NCBI GenBank assembly: GCA_964563495.1
Contig: CAZLYK010000225.1
Location: 1 to 5,782, forward strand
DNA from: CAZLYK01 sp964563495
GTDB lineage: Bacteria > Acidobacteriota > Blastocatellia > RBC074
Length of the DNA stretch: 5,782 nt
Direction of reading: 5' to 3'
Shown here one piece after another: positions 1 through 4,950 of this stretch. Positions within the stretch are counted from its first letter, which is position 1, and each line of letters begins with the position of its first letter. A model generated the notes under the pieces. It did not search any database and had not been told where the DNA came from. It saw only the letters and a program-made list of their open reading frames with translations. The translations under genes and the position numbers were made by a program.

Positions 1-17
1 GCGGGCGGGGCGCCCGC
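1..17. repeat. GC-rich hairpin at left window edge
   Basis: Bases 1-7 (GCGGGCG) are the exact reverse complement of bases 11-17 (CGCCCGC), with a GGG loop. The stem could extend beyond the left edge, which cannot be seen. No T-tract follows directly, so it is not a convincing intrinsic terminator. It lies about 17 bases upstream of the ribosome binding site of the first gene and could be a leader or intergenic hairpin, or chance in GC-rich DNA. Confidence 0.35.
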
Positions 18-42
18 GTACCCAGGCTTTTCTGAGGAGATT

Positions 43-834
43 ATGGCTTACGATTTTTTATACGACGTGCAGGACGGCATTGCGACGATCACACTAAATC
101 GCCCCGACAAGCTCAATGCCCTGACTTTCGAGATTTACGCACAGTTGCGCGATCTGATGGAGGGGTTGCGGAGCGACGACGCGGTCAAGGTCGTGATCGT
201 CACCGGCGCGGGGAAGGCGTTCTGCGCCGGCGGCGATGTGCATGAGATCATCGGCAAACTGCTCGACCGCGATATGCGCGCGCACCTGGAATTCGCGCGG
301 ATGACGGGCGCGCTGATCCGTAACATGCGACTGCTCGACAAACCGATCATCGCGGCGGTCAACGGCATGGCGGCGGGCGCGGGCGCAGTCATGGCGCTGG
401 CCTCCGATTTGCGGATCGCGGCCAAATCGGCGCGCTTCGCTTTTCTGTTCACCAAAGTCGGACTGACCGGCGCCGACATGGGCGCGGCTTATTTGCTGCC
501 GCGCATCGTCGGGGGGGGACGCGCGACCGAATTGCTGATGTTCGGCGACACGATTGACGCCGAAACGGCGGCCTCGTATGGCCTGGTCAATCGCGTCGTC
601 AACGATCATGAATTGCCGGCCGCGGCGCGCGAATGGGCCGAAGGGTTGAAACAAGGCCCGGCGCTGGCCCTGGCGATGACCAAAACCATGCTCAACAACG
701 AATGGAGCATGGACCTGGCTTCGGCCATCGAAGCCGAGGCGCAGGCGCAGGCGCTCTTGCTCATGGGCGACGATCACCGGCACTTTTACGAAGCGTTCAA
801 ACACAAACAAAAACCGGAGTTCACTGGACGATGA
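43..834 (+). CDS. Enoyl-CoA hydratase/isomerase (crotonase) family protein
   Basis: This 263-residue protein has the usual crotonase length and would act in the cytoplasm on a CoA thioester. Family marks run in order: NRPDKLNAL near residues 19-27, the oxyanion-hole and CoA-binding segment GKAFCAGGD at 57-65, NGMAAGAG at 107-114, SDLRIA at 121-126, GADMGAAYLLPR at 143-154, and a C-terminal helix ending KPEFTGR. The start at 43 is supported by an AGGAG at 35-39, closely spaced. By alignment from memory to rat mitochondrial enoyl-CoA hydratase, both catalytic glutamates (E144, E164) are replaced, by V116 and F136. An aspartate (D145) sits where PaaG-type isomerases carry theirs. Simple alkene hydration is therefore doubtful, and isomerase, hydrolase or ring-processing chemistry is more likely. 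The segment FTKVGLTGADMGAAYLLPR recalls enoyl-CoA hydratase homologues in 2-aminobenzoyl-CoA/salicylyl-CoA gene clusters. It overlaps the next gene by four bases (ATGA). A run of eight G at 511-518 lies in the coding sequence. Confidence 0.9.
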   Translation: MAYDFLYDVQDGIATITLNRPDKLNALTFEIYAQLRDLMEGLRSDDAVKVVIVTGAGKAFCAGGDVHEIIGKLLDRDMRAHLEFARMTGALIRNMRLLDKPIIAAVNGMAAGAGAVMALASDLRIAAKSARFAFLFTKVGLTGADMGAAYLLPRIVGGGRATELLMFGDTIDAETAASYGLVNRVVNDHELPAAAREWAEGLKQGPALALAMTKTMLNNEWSMDLASAIEAEAQAQALLLMGDDHRHFYEAFKHKQKPEFTGR

Positions 835-1247
835 GCGAACGACAAATCATCAATCCGCCGGAACTGGCGCCGCCGCGCGGTTTCAATCACGGCATCGTCT
901 GCGCCGGCGGGCGGTTGCTGGCGCTGGCCGGGCAGGACGCCAGCGACGCCAACGGCGTCATCTGCGCGCCGGGCGATTTGCCCGCGCAATACGAACAGGT
1001 GGTGAAAAACCTGAAAGCGGTCGTCGAAGCGGCTGGCGGCACACTGGCCGACATCGTCAAGCTCAACATTTTCGTGACCGACCGCGACGATTACCGCGCG
1101 CGACTGAAACAACTCGGAGCCATCCATCGCGCCTACTTCGGCCAGCATTACCCAACGATGGCGCTGCTCGAAGTCAAAGGGCTGTTCCAACCCGACGCGT
1201 TAATCGAAATGGAAGGGCTGGCTTATTTAAACGAAGCCTGTGCTTAA
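831..1247 (+). CDS. RidA/YjgF/YER057c/UK114 family protein
   Basis: This is a 138-residue protein. I chose the ATG at 831, inside an ATGA overlap with the preceding gene, because the open frame upstream of it is only a shadow and the RidA fold starts right after it. A GGAG at 816-819 is a somewhat distant ribosome binding site. Family marks are PRGFNHG near 15-21, LALAGQ at 30-35, the helix QVVKNLKAVVEAAGG at 56-70, IVKLNIFVTD at 75-84, and the C-terminal strand ALIEMEGLAYL with the conserved glutamate of the IEIE motif. RidA proteins form cytoplasmic trimers, and the canonical ones hydrolyse reactive enamine/imine intermediates. The arginine that binds the substrate carboxylate (R105 in E. 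coli RidA) aligns with M110 here, in YPTMALLEV. This points to one of the Rid subfamilies that lack the arginine and are not simple 2-iminoacid deaminases. Position between a crotonase and an aryl-CoA ligase suggests a role on a nitrogen-bearing or enol CoA intermediate; that is inference. Confidence 0.9.
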   Translation: MSERQIINPPELAPPRGFNHGIVCAGGRLLALAGQDASDANGVICAPGDLPAQYEQVVKNLKAVVEAAGGTLADIVKLNIFVTDRDDYRARLKQLGAIHRAYFGQHYPTMALLEVKGLFQPDALIEMEGLAYLNEACA

Positions 1248-1310
1248 TCTCTGAATTAGACACAGTTTTCATTTGAATGATTGATCCGTCAGGATGCCGG
1301 AAGAAAGCAT

Positions 1311-1346
1311 ATGTCGAAGCGGGGTCTTTCCCAGGGGAGTCCTTGA
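1311..1346 (+). CDS. Possible 11-residue leader peptide ahead of the ligase gene
   Basis: A tiny frame, MSKRGLSQGSP, starts at ATG 1311, seven bases after a GGAAG at 1299-1303. It ends in TGA at 1344-1346, which overlaps the preferred ligase start as TGATG. That layout would allow translational coupling of the ligase to the small frame. The peptide has no run of a repeated amino acid typical of attenuation leaders, and a frame this short can arise by chance. Nothing else in the 98-base spacer (1248-1345) looks like a promoter or terminator. Confidence 0.2.
   Translation: MSKRGLSQGSP
1333..1339 (+). promoter_or_regulatory. Ribosome binding site fixing the ligase start
   Basis: AGGGGAG lies six bases ahead of the ATG at 1346. 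The longer in-frame ATG at 1277 has no comparable purine-rich site before it, and the 23 extra residues it would add do not resemble the family N-terminus. This site therefore decides the start. Confidence 0.65.
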
Positions 1347-2884
1347 TGATTACCTTTCCCGAACGGTTCAACATGGCCGAGTACTTTCTCGACCACAATC
1401 TGGCCGCCGGGCGCGGCGACAAGGTCTGTTTGCGTTTCGGCGATCAGGCGTGGACTTACGCCGAAATCGTCGGGCAGTCCAATCGCGCCGGTCATCTGTT
1501 GCGCGAACTGGGCGCCGGAATCGAAGACCGCGTGTTGTTCGCCTTGCCCGATTGCCCGGCCTTCGTCGCCTGCTGGTTCGGCGCGGCCAAAATCGGCGCG
1601 GTGATTGCCATGGTCAATCCGCTGTTGCCCGCCGAAGAATACGGCTATTACCTGGATTACACGCGGGCCAAAGTGTTCATCGTCCATGAATCGCTGGTGG
1701 AAAGCCTGCGTCCAACGCTGCAGCAGCAGGCGCGCTATCTGAAAAACGTGCTGGTCGTGGGCGGCGCGGCGCTCGATTATCCGCATTACGAAAGGCTCGC
1801 GCCGCAGATGCCCGCCGAACTCGCCACTGCCGACACGCACCGCGACGATCCGGCGATCTGGCTCTTCACCTCCGGCTCGACCGGCAAGCCGAAAGCCGCC
1901 GTTCATCTGCAACACGACCTGCCGTACAACACCGAGTGTTACGCCAAACAGGTTTTGCAGATGGGTGCGGATGACGTGACCGTTTCGGCTTCGAAGCTGT
2001 TTTTCGGTTACGCCACCGGGACCAATCTGCTTTTCCCTTTTGCCGTGGGCGCGGAAACGGCGTTGTTCGAGGAACGCGCGACGCCGGAAAAACTCTTCGA
2101 GATGATCGCGCGCCATCGCCCGACCGTGCTGACCAACGTGCCGACCATGATCAACGCCATGCTCAACGCGCCCGACGCCGGCAAGCAGGATTTGAGCAGC
2201 GTGCGCGTTTGCATTTCGGCGGGCGAAGCCTTGCCGCCCGAACTGTACCGGCGCTGGAAAGACACTTTCGGCGCAGAGATTCTGGACGGCGTCGGTTCGG
2301 CGGAGATGTTTCATATCTACATCTCCAACCGTTTCGGCGAAGTCAAGGAAGGCTGCCTGGGCAAGCTGGTGCCGGGTTACAACGCGCAGATCGTCGGGCC
2401 GGACGGAGCGCCGTTGCAGGACGGGCAGATGGGCACGTTGCGCGTCAGGGGAGATTCGGCTGCGCTTTGTTACTGGCAGGCGCACGAAAAATCCAAGGAA
2501 ACCTTTGCGGGCGATTGGTGTACCACCAGCGATCAATTCACGCGCGACCCCGAAGGCCGGTTCTGGTACGGCGGTCGCACCGACGAGATGCTAAAAGTCA
2601 GTGGCGTGTTCGTTTCGCCCACCGAAGTCGAAAACTGCCTGCTCGAACACGCCGCCGTGCGCGAATGCGCCGTCATCGGTTTTCAGGATGACGACGGCCT
2701 GACCAAAACAAAAGCCTTCGTCGTCACTAACGAAGGCTTCGCGGCGAACGACGAACTGGCGCGGCAGCTTCAGGAATTCGCCAAGACCCGCATGGCTCTG
2801 CAGAAATATCCGCGCCGCATCGTCTTTGCCGAAAGCCTGCCGAAAAACGACCGCGGCAAAATCGAACGCAAGAGCCTGAAATGA
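1346..2884 (+). CDS. Benzoate-CoA ligase family acyl-CoA synthetase (AMP-forming)
   Basis: From the ATG at 1346 this is a 512-residue ANL-superfamily enzyme, the usual length for aryl-CoA ligases. It would join an aromatic carboxylate to CoA through an acyl-adenylate, using ATP. The N-terminus FPERFNMAEYFLD is typical of the benzoate-CoA ligase family. Core motifs are A3 TSGSTGKPKAAVH (about 175-187), the aryl-pocket segment KLFFGYATGTNLLFP (about 217-231), A5 DGVGSAEMFHIYIS (314-327), A7 WCTTSDQF with its aspartate at 396, A8 GRTDEMLKVSGVFVSPTEVE (410-429) and A10 PKNDRGKIER with the catalytic lysine at 505. All look intact. A7 reads TSD rather than the common TGD. The pocket segment reads GYATGTN where true benzoate ligases usually have AYGLGN, so the substrate may be a substituted aromatic acid such as 2-aminobenzoate rather than benzoate. 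It overlaps the next gene by four bases (ATGA), and a 98-base spacer separates it from the RidA gene. Confidence 0.9.
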   Translation: MITFPERFNMAEYFLDHNLAAGRGDKVCLRFGDQAWTYAEIVGQSNRAGHLLRELGAGIEDRVLFALPDCPAFVACWFGAAKIGAVIAMVNPLLPAEEYGYYLDYTRAKVFIVHESLVESLRPTLQQQARYLKNVLVVGGAALDYPHYERLAPQMPAELATADTHRDDPAIWLFTSGSTGKPKAAVHLQHDLPYNTECYAKQVLQMGADDVTVSASKLFFGYATGTNLLFPFAVGAETALFEERATPEKLFEMIARHRPTVLTNVPTMINAMLNAPDAGKQDLSSVRVCISAGEALPPELYRRWKDTFGAEILDGVGSAEMFHIYISNRFGEVKEGCLGKLVPGYNAQIVGPDGAPLQDGQMGTLRVRGDSAALCYWQAHEKSKETFAGDWCTTSDQFTRDPEGRFWYGGRTDEMLKVSGVFVSPTEVENCLLEHAAVRECAVIGFQDDDGLTKTKAFVVTNEGFAANDELARQLQEFAKTRMALQKYPRRIVFAESLPKNDRGKIERKSLK

Positions 2885-3642
2885 CCGACCATTATTTCGC
2901 CCATCGCACCTGGACGGAACTGCGCGACCTGCTGGCGCAACCGCAACCCTGCGCCCTGATCTTGCCGGTCGGTTCGACCGAAGCGCACGGGCCGCACCTG
3001 CCGCTGTCTACCGACGTCATCATCGCCGAAGAGATGGCGCTGCGCGCGGCACGGCAATTGGAGGCGCGCGGCGCAGCGGCGCTGGTGTTGCCGCCGCTGG
3101 CTTACAGCGTGACCGATTTCAGCGAAGGTTTTGCGGGCAGCGTTTCCATCGCGGCGGAAACGGCGACGGCGCTGGTGCGCGATGTTTTGCATTCGCTGAT
3201 CAAACAGGGATTCAGGCGGCTGGCGCTGGCCAACGCCCATCTGGAACCGGCGCACATAGCCACCCTGCGCGCCGCGTGTGGAGCAATCAAAACCGAAACC
3301 GGCGTCGAAGTGGCTTTCCCTGATGTCACGCGCCGCCGCTGGGCGGCGCTGCTGACCGAAGAATTTCAAAGCGGAGCCTGTCACGCCGGGCAATACGAAA
3401 GCTCGCTGGTCTTGGGCGCGCGGCCTGAACTGGTGCGCGACGAAGCCCGGCGCGCGCTGCCGCCGAAACTCATCAGCCTGTCTCAGGCGATTCGCTCCGG
3501 CGCCAGACGGTTTACTGAAATCGGCGGCGACCAGGCCTACTTCGGCGCTCCGGCGGACGCGACCGCCGCCGAAGGCCGGCGCGTGTTCGACGTGCTGGCC
3601 GGAATGCTGGTCGCGGCGCTCGATGAAATCGGACAGGAATAA
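2881..3642 (+). CDS. Creatininase family amidohydrolase
   Basis: This 253-residue protein has the creatininase fold length. It carries VGSTEAHGPHLPLSTD, giving metal ligands E34, H36 and D45, and NAHLEP, giving H120 and E122. These are the same numbers I recall for the ligands of Pseudomonas creatininase. HAGQYESS near 168-175 matches the family HAGxxETS motif. Members are cytoplasmic, bind two divalent metal ions and hydrolyse cyclic amides, formamides or related C-N bonds; others are MftE-like peptidases and FAPy deformylases. NAHLEP departs from both NGHGGN (most of the family) and NGHYEN (creatininase), so the substrate is unlikely to be creatinine. Its ATG overlaps the ligase stop (ATGA), with a weak AAGAG before it, so it is translationally coupled to an aryl-CoA ligase. 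Ring opening or removal of nitrogen from the ligase product pathway is a reasonable guess. It converges with the AraC gene, 15 bases from its stop, with no visible terminator. Confidence 0.88.
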   Translation: MTDHYFAHRTWTELRDLLAQPQPCALILPVGSTEAHGPHLPLSTDVIIAEEMALRAARQLEARGAAALVLPPLAYSVTDFSEGFAGSVSIAAETATALVRDVLHSLIKQGFRRLALANAHLEPAHIATLRAACGAIKTETGVEVAFPDVTRRRWAALLTEEFQSGACHAGQYESSLVLGARPELVRDEARRALPPKLISLSQAIRSGARRFTEIGGDQAYFGAPADATAAEGRRVFDVLAGMLVAALDEIGQE

Positions 3643-3657
3643 CAGTGCGCCTTGTGC

Positions 3658-4778
3658 TCAGGAGAATTTCTTACGCCATGCTACAGGCGGTTCGCCGACA
3701 TGGCGTTTGAATGCCCGGCTGAAGGCCGCCTCCGATTCGTACCCAACGCGATCAGCCACCTCAGCAATCGGGAGATATGCTTGAAGTATGAGATGTTTCG
3801 CCAATTGGATGCGCCAGCCGGTCAGGTATCGCATCGGCGCTTCCCCGGCCAACTCGGTAAACCGTTGAGCCAATCCGGAACGCGAGACTCCGACCTCGCG
3901 CGCCAGGTCCTCCACCGTCCATTGACGCTCAGGCTGGGCGTGCAGCAACCTCAGCGCCCGACCGACCTCCGGATCCTTCACGCCTGCCAGCCAGCTTGTC
4001 TCCCCAGAAGGAAGGTGCTGCATGTAACGCCGCAGTACCTCCACATACAATAATTCGGTCAATCGAGCCAACATCGTGAAACTGCCCGGGTGCGTCCCGT
4101 CAGCCTCCTCGATGGTGTGCCGCAGGGTACTGGCGAGCCAGCCGTCTGCGTACACCATGACGGCGCCGGGNNNNNNNNNNNNNNNNNNNNNNNNNNNNNN
4201 NNNNNNNNNNNNNNNNNNNNNNNNNNNNNNNNNNNNNNNNNNNNNNNNNNNNNNNNNNNNNNNNNNNNNNCGCCGGGGCGTTTGGCTGTCGCTACTTCAG
4301 ACGGCTCGCCTTGCCCGGCACTATCCCGACCACACACACACAGCATGGTCGGCAGCGCCCCAATCAACGGATTGAAGCGCTGGTCGCAGTGAAGAAACCC
4401 GCAGACAAAACGCGTGGCTTCTCCGCCTCCGCCGTAGTCCAACTGCGGTATCCCCTCCGAGGGTTGCGACGACAACAGAGTGCTAATCGGCCGTGGCCTT
4501 GCGCCCATGTGACTGCTCATGACGTGCGCATCGCCATGCGGGAAGATGATGACGTCGCACGCTTCCATCCTAAGCGGAGCGTGACCTTCGATAGAGATCC
4601 AGCACTGCCCCTCGACCAGCACGTGGAACAGCGCGATGCTCTCGGCACGCAGCCTCAAGGACCGCGCGAGCTGGTCTGGAGGCGGGGATTCAATGGACCA
4701 GGGCGAGGAAAACCTGGCCGTGTAAAATACGGCGCTGGTTAAGCGAACCACGCGCAAGACATCGGAAAGGACATCCAT
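3658..4778 (-). CDS. AraC-family transcriptional regulator, interrupted by assembly gap
   Basis: The start ATG is at 4778-4776, preceded by AAAGGAG (4794-4788), and the stop is at 3660-3658. As written, the 100-N run puts the two halves in different frames. The gap flanks share CGCCGGG, and merging on that overlap gives one continuous 337-residue protein with no stop. The N-terminal part is a cupin-like sensing domain of the Cupin_6/AraC-binding type: FHVLVEGQCWISIEG near 51-65, DVIIFPHGDAHVM near 75-87, and VCGFLHCDQRFNPLIGALP near 125-143. The C-terminal part is the double helix-turn-helix DNA-binding domain, with recognition units around 252-271 (TVEDLAREVGVSRSGLAQRF) and 302-323 (IAEVADRVGY, then AAFSRAFKRH). 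The ligand is unknown. A regulator divergent from the diiron gene at 4951 probably controls it and itself through the shared 172-base region. A real missing segment is possible but less likely, because the flanks already cover the family linker. Confidence 0.88.
4171..4270. other. Assembly gap of exactly 100 N
   Basis: One hundred N is a common placeholder for a gap of unknown size. The left flank ends in CGCCGGG (4164-4170) and the right flank begins with the same seven bases (4271-4277). No other suffix/prefix overlap of up to eight bases matches. Removing the N run plus one copy of the overlap (107 bases) brings both halves of the AraC gene into one frame. The true gap is therefore probably zero, with the contigs overlapping. 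Confidence 0.95.
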
Positions 4779-4884
4779 ACATTCTCGCTCCTTTCGGTTG
4801 TAGCCCTGATTCCAACAGTTTTTGGCGTTTCAATCAATACTCCCAGAGTCTCAGTCATAGATTCGTTCGCTCGATTTCTGGATA

Positions 4885-4924
4885 CTTCTGCCAGCACGAG
4901 GGCAATCTCCCTCGTCGGCAGAAG
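4885..4924. repeat. Imperfect inverted repeat upstream of the diiron gene
   Basis: Outer arms CTTCTGCC (4885-4892) and GGCAGAAG (4917-4924) pair perfectly, as do inner arms ACGAGGG (4896-4902) and CCCTCGT (4909-4915). That gives 15 base pairs with an AGC/C interior bulge and a six-base loop CAATCT. It ends 11 bases before the AAAGGAG of the diiron gene. No T-tract follows on either strand, so a terminator is unlikely. It is either an operator dyad or an RNA hairpin in the 5' leader of the diiron gene. Confidence 0.7.
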
Positions 4925-4935
4925 TTGGTTAACTG

Positions 4936-4942
4936 AAAGGAG
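4936..4942 (+). promoter_or_regulatory. Ribosome binding site of the diiron gene
   Basis: AAAGGAG stands eight bases before the ATG at 4951, in a purine-rich stretch. It is a strong, well-spaced site and fixes the start. Confidence 0.75.
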
Positions 4943-4950
4943 AAGAGAAA

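Larger units (their letters stand above)
4779..4950. promoter_or_regulatory. Divergent intergenic region between AraC regulator and diiron gene
   Basis: This 172-base non-coding stretch is flanked by outward ribosome binding sites (AAAGGAG on each side). It is less GC-rich than the genes around it, as expected for a promoter region, and holds a long imperfect inverted repeat at 4885-4924. AraC-family regulators commonly bind such shared regions. I could not identify clear -35/-10 pairs in either direction. Confidence 0.6.

Noticed and set aside
633..830. Upstream extension of the RidA frame to an ATG at 633
   Set aside because: The extension lies wholly within the crotonase gene in another frame and reads as low-complexity Gly/Arg/His sequence. 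The RidA fold begins right after the ATG at 831.
1277..1345. Longer start for the ligase at ATG 1277
   Set aside because: No good ribosome binding site precedes it and the extra 23 residues do not look like the family. The ATG at 1346 has AGGGGAG at proper spacing and yields the usual N-terminus.
1289..2536. A long antisense open frame (415 codons) opposite the ligase gene, and similar antisense frames opposite the other genes
   Set aside because: They mirror the GC-rich codon pattern of intact, motif-bearing genes, have no recognisable domain and are explained as shadows.
3652..4053. Plus-strand open frame of 133 codons opposite the AraC DNA-binding domain
   Set aside because: The minus strand encodes a clear double helix-turn-helix domain there; the plus frame has no domain and is a shadow.
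4881..4886. GATACT as a possible -10 element for the diiron gene
   Set aside because: No acceptable -35 hexamer lies 16-18 bases upstream, and the resulting start would fall inside the inverted repeat.
4885..4924. The inverted repeat as an intrinsic terminator
   Set aside because: No T-tract follows the stem on either strand, and it lies between divergent genes where no transcript needs to end.
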